A DNA stretch of 64,000 nucleotides from Archangium violaceum (GCF_016887565.1 NZ_CP069396.1:9282001-9346000); one strand, 5' to 3'. Counted from the stretch's first letter, positions 17,484 through 28,364 are shown. Notes: generated by a model not told the origin, from the letters alone. Numbers and translations are program-made.

Positions 17484-20400
17484 CTACGACAGTGGGAGCT
17501 CCAACGTGGCGGTGGCGCCCCTACCCGGTCCCTCGCTCTCCAGGGAGAGGTTGCCTCCCAGCATCTTCGCCGCCAGCGCGCTGGAATGCAGGCCCAGGCC
17601 ATGGCCGCCCTCGCGCGTCGTGAAGCCTTGGGAGAAGAGCCGCTCGCGGTGCTCGTGCGCGATGCCGATGCCGTTGTCCTCCACCAAGATGCGCGCCACG
17701 TGGCCCACCGCCTCGAGCCGCACGCGCATGTGACGCTGTCCGGCGGGTAGCGACTGCGTGGCGTTCCGGGCGTTGCTGAACAGGTTGATGAGGATCTGCA
17801 ACACCTTGTGTTTGTCCACACGAACCCTGGGCAGCGAGGGGAACTCCTCCCGGGTGACGATGATGCCGTGGCGCTGGAGCGCGGGCCGCTGGATGCTCAA
17901 CGCATCCTCCAGGAGCTGGGAGAGGTCGCACTCCTCGGTGACGAGCGTGTTGCTCGCATAGTTCTGCTGGACGTGGACGATGGCGCGGATGTGCTCGATG
18001 TGCAGGCCCATCGCATCCAGGCCATCCTTGAAGGACCCCCGCTCCTCGAGCAGCGCGTCGGCCAGGGCGGAGAGGTAGCTCGACAGCCGGGAGCCATTGG
18101 GATCGCGGGTGAGGAAGTCCGCCAGGTCGTCCCGGTGCTCCTCGAGCAGCGAGGTGGCCTGCTTCAACCGCCCCATGCGTGAGGAGCCCACCATCTCGCG
18201 CATCGTCTGGAGGTTGATGACGGCGCTGGTGAGGACGTTGCCCACGTTGTGGAGCACGTTGGCGGCGATCTCCGCCATGCCGGCCGCGCGAGCCATGTCC
18301 ACCAGCCGGGATTGGGTCTGCTTCAGCTCCCGGGTGCGCTCCTCCACCCGCTTCTCCAGGTCGTCATTGGCGCGGCGCAGGGCCGTCTCGGCGCGTTGGA
18401 CCTCGGTGTACAGCCGGGCATTCTCGATGGAGATGGCGGCCTGGGAGGCCAGCTGGCCGAGCAGCGACAGGCGCGCCGGGGTGAAGGCGTTGGTGGCCAG
18501 GTCGTTCTCCAGGTACAGCACGCCGCGAAACTCCTCCTGGCGCAGCAGGGGCAGGCAGAGCACGGAGCGGGCACGGCCACGCGCGAACCACGCCTCGGAG
18601 GAGAACGGGTGGGGCTGGGTGACGTCGCCGATGAGCACGTGCTCCCGCGTGCGCTTCACGTAGGAGATGACGGACCACGGAAGCGAGGGCTCGTCCGCGC
18701 CCGGGGTGGAGCCCTCGGGCGAGGTGCCCGAGACGGCGACGACCAGGAGCTTGTCTCCGTCGGGCAACAACAAGGCCCCGCGCTGGGCTCCCGCGTTCTC
18801 CATGGCGACACGCAGCAGCGTGTTCGCCAGCCGCTCGAGGACGATCTCCCCGGAGATGGCTTGCTGGGCCTTCACCACGGTGAGCGCGTCGATCTGCGAG
18901 GAGCCCGTGTCCGTGGTGGTCTCATCGGCGGTGTCACTGGAGGCCAGGTGCGGCCACCACGTCTCCAGATGTCTGGCCTTCCCCCTCGCGCCCCAGCGCA
19001 GCCAGTCCTGCCGGGACTTGCGCGCGTAGGAGTCCGCGATGGAAGGCATGCGCTGGTCGCGCCAGAAGCGGGCCGCCAGCTCACTCGCGAGGGCCGCGTA
19101 ATGGTGGAAGCCCCGCGCCCGAGCGGAGTGGAGAGCCTCCTCGTAGGCCCGGAAGGCGTCATCCTGGCGGCCCGAGACGCGCGCCAGCTCCCCGAAGGCG
19201 AGCCTCTCGGGCACCTGGAAGGTCTCGGGACAGGCGCTGACCCACTCCGCCAGTTGCCGATGGTCCCCGCGCAACTGCTCGAGGGCCCGGTCTCGCTCCC
19301 CGGGCGGCAGCTCCTCCATGCAAGCGGCCAGGGACAGAGCCCGGAAGAGGTGGAAGTCCAGCAGTTGGATGTGGCCGAGCGAGGACCAGAGCAGCTCGCT
19401 GGCCCTGGCTCCCGCGGAGAGCGCCTCCTGGTAGGCGCCGCACATGAAGCGCGACTGCATCTTCAGGATCCAGTACCAGCACCGCAGGGTGCTCATGCGC
19501 TCCGGCGACAGGGCCGCCTCGAACGCCTCCTCGTCGAAGTCCTCCCCGCTCAGGGAGCTGAACGAGGGCGTGAGGCCCCGGAGCTGCTGCACGTAGCGCT
19601 GGGTGAAGTGGATGATGTCCCGTGAGTCCACGAAGCCGGCCCGGCGGGCGAAGTCCAGACGCGCCACCGACTCCTGATAGACCTCCCCCAGGTCGTGTCC
19701 CAGCGAGAGACGATCCGTGACGATGTGGTTGCTGCAGTAGCCGGCCACCTGGATGTCACTGGCCTGGAGCGCGGCCTGGAAGGCCTCGCGGATGAGCTCC
19801 AGGCAGGTGGAGAGCGGCTGGGTCCAATAGCTGATGATCTCCATGCCATAGAGCGCCTTGCCCCGAAAGGCGGTCAGCGCATGGCGCTCGACGAGATCAC
19901 ACGCGAGCTGACCGAAGGCCTGGGCCTCCCGGTAACGCTTGAAGGCGGGTCCCAGCACGATGCCGTACCAGGAGTACCCGTGCACGGAGGCGGCCGTGTT
20001 GCCGTGGCGGAGGCTCAGGGAGACCATCCGGCTCAGGTGGAGGATGAGCAGGTTGGAGTCCGTGACGTACGACGGCGCGAACAGGGCGCCGAGCATGCTC
20101 ATCACCGCCTCCAGGTCCGGGTCGTCCGTGAAGGGCAGCTCGATGAGGCTCTCGATGGAGCGGCCCCCCAGCAGCGTCCGCACCTCCTCTTCGGCCGCCA
20201 CCACCTCCTCCCAGGTGGGATGGGGTGACATCGGCATGCCCATCAGCGCCAGGCCCTCCAGCAGGCAGGTGATGGCGCTCTGGAGGTCTCCCGTCCCGGC
20301 GAGGATGTTGGTCTTCAGGCAGTAGGCGGCCGCCGTCTCCACCCGGGTGCGGGTCCGGGCCAGGAGCTCCTCCACCAGGCGGAGCGCCTCGGCGGCGTTG

Positions 20401-22769
20401 CCGTTCATGAACTCGCAGTTCGCGTGCTCCAGACGCAGCTTGAAGGCCAGCTCCGGTTCCGTCTCCCAGGGATTGCCGGGCAGCAACTGGAAGGCCTTGG
20501 AGAGATAGGCGACGGCCGAGCGGAACGCGGTCGACGCCTTGGCCCGCCTGCCCGCCTCGGCGTTCAGACGCGCCACGTGCAGGCGCTCCTCGGGAGCCTC
20601 CAGGAGCTCGAACCCCGCGTTGAACTGGCCCACGACATCGAAGAGCTTCTCCTGCACCTCTTCCGGCGACAGGCTGGCCAGCAGCAAGCGGCCGATGCGC
20701 AGGTGGATGACCTTGCGCTCCTGCTCGGGGATGAAGTCGCGGGCCGCCTGCTGGATGCGGTCATGGAGGAACCGGTACTGCTCCGGACCGACGTGGACCA
20801 GCAGTCCCTCCAGGAACGCGGGCTCGAGCCCCCGCTCCACGTCCGCCGTCTCCGCGATGCTGGAGACCCTGGCCAGCAGCGGGAGCGCGAAGACATTGCC
20901 CACGCAGGCGGCCAGCCGCAGCAGGTGTTGCGTCTCCAGGGGGAGCTGACGCAGCTTGCCGGCCAGGAAGTCGACGACGTTGTCCGAGTAGCCCTTGCGC
21001 CCGACGGCCTCGGCATCCCAGCGCCACCTGCCCTGCGGCGTGCGCGCCAGGAGCCCGTCCTCGTGGAGCGTCAGCAGCAACCGCCGCAGGAAGAAGGGGT
21101 TGCCGCCCGTCTTCTCACGCGCCAGCGCCGAGAGGGGCTCGACGACCTCCGCGCCCGCTCCGGGCAGCGTGTCGGCGACGAGCTGCCGCACCTCCTGGAG
21201 GCTCAACGGCTCCAGGTGGAGCTCCGTCATCCGCGCGCCGGCCTCGCGCAGCTCCTCCAGCGCCAGCGTCAACGGGTGGGAGGGGGTGACCTCGTTGTCG
21301 CGCCAGGCGCCGATGAGCAGCACCGGAGGCGTCTCCGGATGGGTGAGCAGGTGATGGATGAGCCGGAGGCTCGCCTGGTCCACCCACTGCAAGTCGTCCA
21401 GGAAGACGACGAGCGGGTGCTCGGAGGTGGCGAACACGCCGAGGAACTTGCGGAACACCCGGTTGAAGCGGTGCTGCGCCTCGGAAGGAGGCAGCTCCGG
21501 GCAGGGAGGCTGCTTGCCGGTGATGAGCTCGAGCTGCGGCACCACGTCCAGGAGCACCTGGCCATGGCCTTCCCAGGCCCCCACCAGGTGCTCGCGCCAG
21601 CGGGCCAGCTCCTCGTCGCTGCCGGCCAGCAACTGCTGCGTCAGCCCTCGGATGGCCTGGGCCAGCGTGGCGTAGGGGATGGCCTGCTGGAACTGGTCGA
21701 ACTTGCCGCTCATGAAGAAGCCACGCTGGCGCACCACCGGCTTGTGCAGCTCGTGCACGACGGCGGACTTGCCGATGCCCGAGTAGCCACGCACCAGGAC
21801 GAGCTCCGGCCGCCCGTCCCGGGCGACGCGCTCGAAGCCCTGGATCAGGGCGGTGGCGTGCGTGTCCCGCCCGTAGAGCCGCTGCGGGAGCTGGAAGCGG
21901 GTGGGATGGTCATACACGCCCAGCGGGAAGTCCTCGTACAGGCCCCGGAGCAGGTTGTCCCGGCACCGCTCGAGATCGGCCTTGAGTCCCTCCGCGCTCT
22001 GGTAGCGCTCCTCCGCCACCTTGGCCAGCAGCTTCAAGACGATGGCGGACAGCACGGGAGGCAGGCCAGGCACCCGCTCCAGCGGTGGCTCGGGTGCCAC
22101 CGCCATGTGCGCATGGAACCACTCGAGCGCATCGCGCCCCTGGAAGGGCCTGCTTCCCGTCAGCAGCTCGTAGAGGGTGACCCCCAGCGAGTAGAAGTCC
22201 GTGCGGTAGTCCACCGCCCGGTTCATGCGCCCCGTCTGCTCGGGGGACATGTACGCCAACGTGCCCTCCATCCAGGAGATGGGCGCCGCCTCCACGTGCT
22301 CGACGAGCTGCGGGGTCGCGGAGCCGAAGTCGATGAGCCACGTCTCGCCGGAGGGGGCGACGATGATGTTGGAGGGCTTGAGGTCCCTGTGGACGATGCC
22401 GCGGCAGTGGAGCTCGGCCAGCGAGGAGCACAGGGAGATGGCCAGGTCCAGGACTCGCGCCACCTCGAAGGGCTGCTCCGTGAGCAGCTCTGACAACGGC
22501 TGGCCCTCCACCTTCTCCAGCAGGAGGACGGGGCGATCCCGGAGCCGCTCGCAGGCATGGACCTGGACGACCCCCTTCACGCCCTGGAGTCGCTGAAGAA
22601 TGCCCAGCTCGCGGCGATAGCGCTCGGACTCGCGCGGGCCTGGAAACGCGGCCGTGGGCGTCTTGAGGATGAGGGCCTGGCCATCGGCGTCACGCACCGC
22701 GTGGAAGAGCTGGTTGGCGCCGGTGGGCTTGATGGCCCCTCGGAGGGTATATCCTGGGATGTCGAGCAT
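17484..22769 (-). CDS. Hybrid Ser/Thr kinase - AAA ATPase - GAF - histidine kinase
   Basis: A 1761-residue multi-domain signalling protein. Residues 7-270 are an intact Ser/Thr kinase (K36, HRDLKPSN 127-134, DFG 147-149, SPEQTG activation end). Residues 298-650 are an AAA_16-type ATPase with Walker A GYSGIGKS (328-335) and Walker B VVFLDDLQW (454-462). A long helical TPR-like middle follows to ~1270, a GAF domain at ~1300-1440, a coiled coil (KRVEERTRELKQTQSRL) and a histidine-kinase end with phospho-acceptor context LHNVGN (His ~1507) and HATPase boxes NLFSNARNA, EDNGIGI and GHGLGLH. This architecture is known from cyanobacteria and myxobacteria. No response regulator is adjacent. Soluble; the signal is unknown. 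Confidence 0.94.
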   Translation of the reverse strand: MLDIPGYTLRGAIKPTGANQLFHAVRDADGQALILKTPTAAFPGPRESERYRRELGILQRLQGVKGVVQVHACERLRDRPVLLLEKVEGQPLSELLTEQPFEVARVLDLAISLCSSLAELHCRGIVHRDLKPSNIIVAPSGETWLIDFGSATPQLVEHVEAAPISWMEGTLAYMSPEQTGRMNRAVDYRTDFYSLGVTLYELLTGSRPFQGRDALEWFHAHMAVAPEPPLERVPGLPPVLSAIVLKLLAKVAEERYQSAEGLKADLERCRDNLLRGLYEDFPLGVYDHPTRFQLPQRLYGRDTHATALIQGFERVARDGRPELVLVRGYSGIGKSAVVHELHKPVVRQRGFFMSGKFDQFQQAIPYATLAQAIRGLTQQLLAGSDEELARWREHLVGAWEGHGQVLLDVVPQLELITGKQPPCPELPPSEAQHRFNRVFRKFLGVFATSEHPLVVFLDDLQWVDQASLRLIHHLLTHPETPPVLLIGAWRDNEVTPSHPLTLALEELREAGARMTELHLEPLSLQEVRQLVADTLPGAGAEVVEPLSALAREKTGGNPFFLRRLLLTLHEDGLLARTPQGRWRWDAEAVGRKGYSDNVVDFLAGKLRQLPLETQHLLRLAACVGNVFALPLLARVSSIAETADVERGLEPAFLEGLLVHVGPEQYRFLHDRIQQAARDFIPEQERKVIHLRIGRLLLASLSPEEVQEKLFDVVGQFNAGFELLEAPEERLHVARLNAEAGRRAKASTAFRSAVAYLSKAFQLLPGNPWETEPELAFKLRLEHANCEFMNGNAAEALRLVEELLARTRTRVETAAAYCLKTNILAGTGDLQSAITCLLEGLALMGMPMSPHPTWEEVVAAEEEVRTLLGGRSIESLIELPFTDDPDLEAVMSMLGALFAPSYVTDSNLLILHLSRMVSLSLRHGNTAASVHGYSWYGIVLGPAFKRYREAQAFGQLACDLVERHALTAFRGKALYGMEIISYWTQPLSTCLELIREAFQAALQASDIQVAGYCSNHIVTDRLSLGHDLGEVYQESVARLDFARRAGFVDSRDIIHFTQRYVQQLRGLTPSFSSLSGEDFDEEAFEAALSPERMSTLRCWYWILKMQSRFMCGAYQEALSAGARASELLWSSLGHIQLLDFHLFRALSLAACMEELPPGERDRALEQLRGDHRQLAEWVSACPETFQVPERLAFGELARVSGRQDDAFRAYEEALHSARARGFHHYAALASELAARFWRDQRMPSIADSYARKSRQDWLRWGARGKARHLETWWPHLASSDTADETTTDTGSSQIDALTVVKAQQAISGEIVLERLANTLLRVAMENAGAQRGALLLPDGDKLLVVAVSGTSPEGSTPGADEPSLPWSVISYVKRTREHVLIGDVTQPHPFSSEAWFARGRARSVLCLPLLRQEEFRGVLYLENDLATNAFTPARLSLLGQLASQAAISIENARLYTEVQRAETALRRANDDLEKRVEERTRELKQTQSRLVDMARAAGMAEIAANVLHNVGNVLTSAVINLQTMREMVGSSRMGRLKQATSLLEEHRDDLADFLTRDPNGSRLSSYLSALADALLEERGSFKDGLDAMGLHIEHIRAIVHVQQNYASNTLVTEECDLSQLLEDALSIQRPALQRHGIIVTREEFPSLPRVRVDKHKVLQILINLFSNARNATQSLPAGQRHMRVRLEAVGHVARILVEDNGIGIAHEHRERLFSQGFTTREGGHGLGLHSSALAAKMLGGNLSLESEGPGRGATATLELPLS

Positions 22770-23025
22770 GGTGCCCCCCGTGGCTCGATATGGATTGAGC
22801 GCACCGAGTGATTCGGAATGGGAACACGCCCCCGAATACGCCGCAATGCGCGATGGGAAGCCACTCCGGCGCCCTCCCGACCCCTATCCGAGAAGGCACA
22901 CGTCAAGTTTCTTTCGCGCGCGCGTGACCGCGCGTGTGCTCACAGCCCCGCGGAAAACGCAAGCAGCAGGGGCTTGACTGGTTGCCCCTGACAATCCACA
23001 ACACGCGCGCACCCAGGGGACCCCC

Positions 23026-23889
<864 letters not shown>

Positions 23890-23916
23890 GCCGCACCCGT
23901 TCGTGATGAGCGCCAG

Positions 23917-23947
23917 GGGCTCGGAACCGCGCACCGGTTCCGGGCCC
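23917..23947. terminator. Bidirectional intrinsic-terminator-like hairpin
   Basis: GGGCTCGGAACCG and CGGTTCCGGGCCC form a 13-base stem with one G-T pair and a five-base loop. It sits between the convergent porin gene (ending 23889) and ogt (ending 23956). A strong T-run is missing, as is usual in GC-rich genomes. Confidence 0.65.
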
Positions 23948-23955
23948 TTCGCGTT

Positions 23956-24450
23956 TCAGCTGCGCGCCGCCGGGAGGAGCCGCCGCTCATGCTCGAGCAG
24001 CCACTGCTTGACGGGGACGCCCCCCGCGTACCCGGTGAGCTTCCCGTCGGTGCCCACCACCCGGTGGCAGGGGACGATGATGGAGAGCGGATTCCTCGCG
24101 TTCGCGGACCCGACGGCCCGCGCCGCGCCCGCCCGGCCGATGTGGCGCGCCAGGTTCGCGTAGGACCAGGTGATGCCCAACGGAATCTCCCGCAGCGCCT
24201 TCCACACCGTGTGCTGGAACGGCGTTCCCTCCGGTTCCAGCGGGAGCTCGAAGGACACCCGCTCGCCCGCGAAGTACTCCTCCAGCTGGCGCCGGGCGGC
24301 GAGCAGCACCGGGAGCTCCGGCCGCTCGGTCGCCTCCAGCACGGGAGCCCGCTTGTGGTTCTCCAGGTAGATGGCCGTCAGCGCTCCTTCCGTGGCGAAG
24401 ACACGCAGGGGCCCCACCGGGCTCTTCAAGGTCGTGGTGTATCGCATCAT
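23956..24450 (-). CDS. ogt: Methylated-DNA-[protein]-cysteine S-methyltransferase
   Basis: Repairs O6-alkylguanine by transferring the alkyl group to its own cysteine. At 164 residues it has the full two-domain length. The active-site motif IIVPCHRVVG contains the acceptor Cys128, and GRAGAARAVGSANARNP upstream is the DNA-recognition helix-turn-helix with the arginine finger. The start ATG at 24450 overlaps the stop of the upstream Ada-AlkA gene by four bases (ATGA), so the two are translationally coupled. This restores the methyltransferase function that the fused partner lacks. Confidence 0.95.
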   Translation of the reverse strand: MMRYTTTLKSPVGPLRVFATEGALTAIYLENHKRAPVLEATERPELPVLLAARRQLEEYFAGERVSFELPLEPEGTPFQHTVWKALREIPLGITWSYANLARHIGRAGAARAVGSANARNPLSIIVPCHRVVGTDGKLTGYAGGVPVKQWLLEHERRLLPAARS

Positions 24451-25907
24451 CCGCCTGCTCCTTCCGAGAGAGAGGTCCAGAGGTGTACCGCCGCGTAGGA
24501 CCTCCAGGGCCGCCAGGCCTCGGCGCGCTCCGCGGCCGCCTTCGCCGTCAGGCCTCCGAGTGCCTTGCGGATTCCGAGATCGCTCGCGGGAAACGCATCG
24601 GGCCAGCGCAGGGCCCTCATCGCGATGTAGTGCGCCGTCCAGGCCCCGATGCCCGGCAACGCCTCGAGCGCCGCCATCGTCGCGTCCACCTCCGCGCGCC
24701 CGTCCAGCCGCACCGAGCCCTCCGCGACGGCCTTCGCCACGCCCAGCAGGCTTCGCGCCCGAGCACCGGGCAGCCCCAGCGCCGCCACGTCGTCCTCCCC
24801 CGCCGCCGCCAGCGTCTCCGGTAGCGGGAAGAGCCGCGAGGCGTCCGCATGGGGGCTGTCCACGGGCTCGCCGAAGCGCGCCACGAGCCGCCCGCTCAAG
24901 GTCGTGGCCGCGCGCACGGAGACCTGCTGCCCGAGGATGGCGCGCACCGTCAGCTCGAAGGGATCGAACGCCCCCAACACGCGAAGCCCGGGATGCTCCC
25001 GCACCCGCTCCGCGAGGAGCGCATCACGCCCCAGGCACTCCGCGATGACCTCCGGCCGCGCGTCCAGGTCGAAGAGCGCCCGCAGCCGCGCCGCCACCTG
25101 CATCAGCACTCCCGCCAGCGAGAGCGAGACCTCCGCCAGGAGCGCCGGGCGCTTCCCGTCCCGCCGGACCGTCAGCCAGCCCGTCCTGCCCCCCAGGCGC
25201 ACCGTGCGCCGGTACTCGGACTCCCCCACCGACTCCACCCCGGGAATGGCGCGCCCGCGCAGGAAGGCCAGGAGCTGCTCCCAGTCCAGGGGCGGCCGGT
25301 AATCCAGCCGGAGCACGAGCGAGCGCGCCCCCTCCGGTTCACCACTCTTCCGCCGGAGCGCCGAGGGCGGCATCCCGAACCGCGCCTGGAAGAGCGCGTT
25401 GAAGCGCCGGACGCTCTGGAAGCCGCTCGCGAAGGCGATCTCCGCCAGGGGGAGCGCGGTGTCCTGGAGGAGCTGCTTCGCCAGCGCGAGCCGCCTCGAC
25501 TGGGCCAGCTCGACCGGCGAGACGCCGAGCTCCGACTCCATGGCCCGGCGCAGGTGCCGGCTGGTGACGCCCAGCTCCGACGCGAGCTCATCGATCGACG
25601 CCTCGTTGAGGGCGCCCGCCTCGATGCGGGAGACCGCGGTCGCGACGAGCCGTGGCACCGAGTCCACCGGCGCGCTGCCCGGCGCCAGCTCGGGACGGCA
25701 CAGGAGGCAGGCCCGGTAGCCCGCGCGCTCGGCCTCGGCGGCCGTCCGGTAGAACGCGCACCGCTCCTGGCGCGGTGTCCTCGCCGTGCACACGGGCCGG
25801 CAGTAGATGCCCGTCGTCGACACCCCGACGAAGAAGAGCCCATCGAAGCGCCGGTCTCGCGCGCTCAGGGCCCGGTAGCAGGTCTCGGTCTCCAGCGTTT
25901 GCATCAC
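24447..25907 (-). CDS. Ada zinc/AraC domain fused to AlkA DNA-3-methyladenine glycosylase
   Basis: A 486-residue fusion combining sensing and repair of alkylation damage. Residues 1-75 are the Ada metal-binding domain with cysteines in YCRPVC and CLLC; methylation of one Cys by phosphotriesters activates Ada-type regulators. Residues ~85-185 are an AraC-type helix-turn-helix (IDELASELGVTSRHLRRAM...). Residues ~200-315 are the AlkA N-terminal domain, and 320-486 the HhH-GPD glycosylase with LPGIGAWTAHYIAMR and catalytic Asp443 in PASDLG. The gene overlaps ogt by four bases. I infer it both activates and takes part in the adaptive response. Confidence 0.94.
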   Translation of the reverse strand: MMQTLETETCYRALSARDRRFDGLFFVGVSTTGIYCRPVCTARTPRQERCAFYRTAAEAERAGYRACLLCRPELAPGSAPVDSVPRLVATAVSRIEAGALNEASIDELASELGVTSRHLRRAMESELGVSPVELAQSRRLALAKQLLQDTALPLAEIAFASGFQSVRRFNALFQARFGMPPSALRRKSGEPEGARSLVLRLDYRPPLDWEQLLAFLRGRAIPGVESVGESEYRRTVRLGGRTGWLTVRRDGKRPALLAEVSLSLAGVLMQVAARLRALFDLDARPEVIAECLGRDALLAERVREHPGLRVLGAFDPFELTVRAILGQQVSVRAATTLSGRLVARFGEPVDSPHADASRLFPLPETLAAAGEDDVAALGLPGARARSLLGVAKAVAEGSVRLDGRAEVDATMAALEALPGIGAWTAHYIAMRALRWPDAFPASDLGIRKALGGLTAKAAAERAEAWRPWRSYAAVHLWTSLSEGAGG

Positions 25908-25976
25908 GGGGTGTTCGTAGCGTGGACGAGCACCCCTGTCTGGCCGTTTTCGGACCCGACCGCGAAAATAGGGTCC

Positions 25977-27317
25977 CTAGCGCTGCTCGAGGCCCGTCAG
26001 CCCACTCCCCTGCAGCGCGGAGCCGATGCGGGGCGCGCTCCGGGACACGGAGGCGAGCGACCCCTCGACATGGGACTTGACCCGTCGCTTGCGCTCGGGG
26101 GAGACCCCGTGCCACCGCGTGGACCGGCCGCCCGCCTTGCTGGACGCCAGCGCGATGGCGCTGAGAGCCGTGCTCCGCTCCCGGGCACGCCCCGGAGCCG
26201 TGACGGAGAAGACCCGCGAGCCACGCACGGAGGCCGCCGCCAGCAGACCACCCCGGACGTTGGACCCCTTGGGGCTCGAGATCAGCGAGCGGGACGGCTG
26301 GATGGCACCCAGGTCCAACCCATCCGAGGCCACGCCCCGGCTCGGCGAGCCGTCGCCCAGCCGCAGATCCGTCGCGGACACGTAGAGCGGATTGGCGGAG
26401 ATGGAGCCCTGCCCCGCGAACGCGGCGGCCCCGTAGTCCCCACCCGCGTTGCCCCAGACATTGTTGGACAGCAGGACGCCCCGGGCCGCCGACGCCTTGA
26501 ACACGCCATGGCCCCCGTTGGACGTGATGAGGCTGTCCCTCACCACCGGCGCCTCCTGCTCGGAGAGCAGCGCCACACCCGCGGCCCCGTTGGCGTGGAA
26601 CGTGTCGTGGCGCAGCTCGCCCCCGCCCCTCAGCTCGATTCCGTGGCCTCCACTGCCCGTCACCACCGTCCCCTCCATCCGCACCTTCGCCCACTCGGCC
26701 ACGCTCACCCCGTTCGCCCCACACCCGCTCAGCCGGTTGTCCACCAGCGTCGCGTTGCCCCAGCCCACGCGCAGGCAGTCCTCCACGGTGGCGTTCACCG
26801 CCGTGCTCCGCACCACCGCGCTCGTGTCCAGCGACAGGGCCTGCCACGCCTGATCGATGACCGCTCCGTCGATGACCGTGCCCCGGCCTCCCCTCACCCG
26901 GATGCCGTACCAGGCGCCCAGCTCCCCACCGGACGTGAACTTCACCGGCCGGGCCTCGGTGCCTCGCACCACCAGCGCGCCATCCACGATGAGCTCCACG
27001 CGCTGCTCATCCACCCCGGACCGCAGCGCGTCCCGCTTCGCGGCGATGACCTTCACCCCGGGCTCGATCACCAGGGTCGCACCCCACCCCACCGTCACAT
27101 CCCCCGTGAGCACGTAGGGGCTGCCACTCTTCTTCCAGACCGTGGGCGTGGAGAGCTTCCCCTGGACCTGGGTGGCGGACGCCATCAGCGGGGTCAGCGA
27201 GCTCCACACCACCAGCAGCGCGCGCAGAACCCGCCTGGATCCCCGCCACCTTCCGCCTCCAGACAGGGGGCTTCGGGCGACACCACACGACTCACTCCTG
27301 GTACGGCTCGGCAACAT
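25977..27317 (-). CDS. Secreted right-handed parallel beta-helix protein
   Basis: About 446 residues with a signal sequence in RVLRALLVVWSSLTPLMASA. The body has regularly spaced short turns (VIEPGVKV, GTVIDGAVI, VVRSTAVNATVEDC, VVTGSGGHGIELRGGG, SLITSNGGHGVF, VLLSNNVWGN), characteristic of the right-handed parallel beta-helix/NosD fold of polysaccharide-binding or -cleaving proteins. The C-terminal hundred residues are basic and unlike the helix. No catalytic residues assigned. ATG 27317 has GGGGTGAG upstream; ATG 27350 or 27374 are alternatives. The frame stays open far upstream on this strand, but that part is antisense to real genes. Divergent from the sigma factor gene. Confidence 0.78.
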   Translation of the reverse strand: MLPSRTRSESCGVARSPLSGGGRWRGSRRVLRALLVVWSSLTPLMASATQVQGKLSTPTVWKKSGSPYVLTGDVTVGWGATLVIEPGVKVIAAKRDALRSGVDEQRVELIVDGALVVRGTEARPVKFTSGGELGAWYGIRVRGGRGTVIDGAVIDQAWQALSLDTSAVVRSTAVNATVEDCLRVGWGNATLVDNRLSGCGANGVSVAEWAKVRMEGTVVTGSGGHGIELRGGGELRHDTFHANGAAGVALLSEQEAPVVRDSLITSNGGHGVFKASAARGVLLSNNVWGNAGGDYGAAAFAGQGSISANPLYVSATDLRLGDGSPSRGVASDGLDLGAIQPSRSLISSPKGSNVRGGLLAAASVRGSRVFSVTAPGRARERSTALSAIALASSKAGGRSTRWHGVSPERKRRVKSHVEGSLASVSRSAPRIGSALQGSGLTGLEQR

Positions 27318-27467
27318 TTCACTCACCCCGGAAAACGACAGCAACACCATAACACCATCCCGCTTCAGAGTCATCAGAAACCGAGAGATACGGGGAGTTC
27401 CCGCTTTTCTCATGAACCAAGAAATGGCCGAGGTGTTATGGTGGCCCGCCATCAGGAGGACCGCTCG

Positions 27468-28358
27468 GTGACACCGGGCCTCGCTCAAGCCTTCATCTCC
27501 GCCCGAGAGGGCATCCCCGCGGGAGTGTCCCTGGCCGACCTCGAGGAGCGACTCGGCCGGCTGCTGGACACCGCCCGCGCGCACTGGCCCGGCGTGGACC
27601 TGGACGGTGCGCGCTTCGCCGCCCACCTCGCGCGGCACCTTCCCGCCGACAGCACCCCCGAGGCCCTCGAGCGCCTGCACCTGCCGGACCTCTACCTGGC
27701 CCACGCCTGCGCCGAGGGAGTGCCCGCGGCCCATGCCGCCTTCGAGGCCCACCTCCTGTCCGAGGTGAACGTGGCCGTGGCCCGCCTCAAGCTGCCCCCC
27801 GCGGCCCTGGACGAGGTGCGACAGCTCGTGCGCCAGAAGATGCTCGTCCCGGGCCCGGACACACCGCCCAAGCTCGCCGCCTACCCCGGCACCGGCCCGC
27901 TCTCCGGCTGGGTGCGCGCCGCCGCGCTGTGGCTCGCCCTGGATCTGCAGCGCCAGCGCTCCAGCCACGACACGCCCAAGGACGACAGCACCCTCTCCCT
28001 GCTCGTCGACCCCGGGGACGACCCCGAGCTGGCCTACCTCAAGACCACCTACCGCACCGAGTTCAACACCGCCTTCGGCCAGGCCCTCGCCAACCTCTCC
28101 CCGCGCGAGCGCAACCTCCTGCGCCTGAAGTACCTGGATGGGCTGAGCATCGACCAGTTCGGCGCCCTCTACGGCGTGCACCGCGCCACCGGCGCGCGGT
28201 GGGTGGTGGCCGCCCAGCAGGCGCTCCTCGAGGAGACCCGGCGCCTGCTCACCGAGCGCCTGCGTCTCACCGGCTCCCAGCTCGACAGCGTGCTGCGCCT
28301 CATCTCCAGCCAGCTCGACGTGAGCCTCAGCCGACTGCTGCGCTCGCGCGTCGACTGA
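27468..28358 (+). CDS. Sigma-70-family RNA polymerase sigma factor, Myxococcales family 1
   Basis: A 296-residue sigma factor. The GTG start at 27468 is fixed by AGGAGG eight bases upstream. The C-terminal third holds a clear region 4: LSPRERNLLRLKYLDGLSIDQFGALYGVHRATGARWV. The N-terminal part is unusual (AFEAHLLSEVNVAVARLKLPPAALDEVRQLVRQKML) and fits the Myxococcales-specific group TIGR03001 (Sig-70_gmx1) rather than ordinary ECF factors. It ends six bases before a kinase gene whose N-terminus is a zinc-binding anti-sigma-like module, so the two are almost certainly co-expressed and probably partner. Confidence 0.88.
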   Translation: MTPGLAQAFISAREGIPAGVSLADLEERLGRLLDTARAHWPGVDLDGARFAAHLARHLPADSTPEALERLHLPDLYLAHACAEGVPAAHAAFEAHLLSEVNVAVARLKLPPAALDEVRQLVRQKMLVPGPDTPPKLAAYPGTGPLSGWVRAAALWLALDLQRQRSSHDTPKDDSTLSLLVDPGDDPELAYLKTTYRTEFNTAFGQALANLSPRERNLLRLKYLDGLSIDQFGALYGVHRATGARWVVAAQQALLEETRRLLTERLRLTGSQLDSVLRLISSQLDVSLSRLLRSRVD

Positions 28359-28364
28359 AGCGCC

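Noticed and set aside
20424-22493. Plus-strand open frame of 689 codons opposite the hybrid kinase
   Set aside because: Shadow of the kinase/ATPase coding region with biased composition and no domain.
22901-22906. TTGACG on the minus strand upstream of the hybrid kinase as a promoter
   Set aside because: No acceptable -10 at the right distance, and the position is over 130 bases from the start codon, so I do not list it as a feature.
24849-27467. Plus-strand open frame leading into the sigma factor
   Set aside because: It is antisense to the Ada-AlkA and beta-helix genes; the strong AGGAGG before GTG 27468 marks the real start of the sigma factor.
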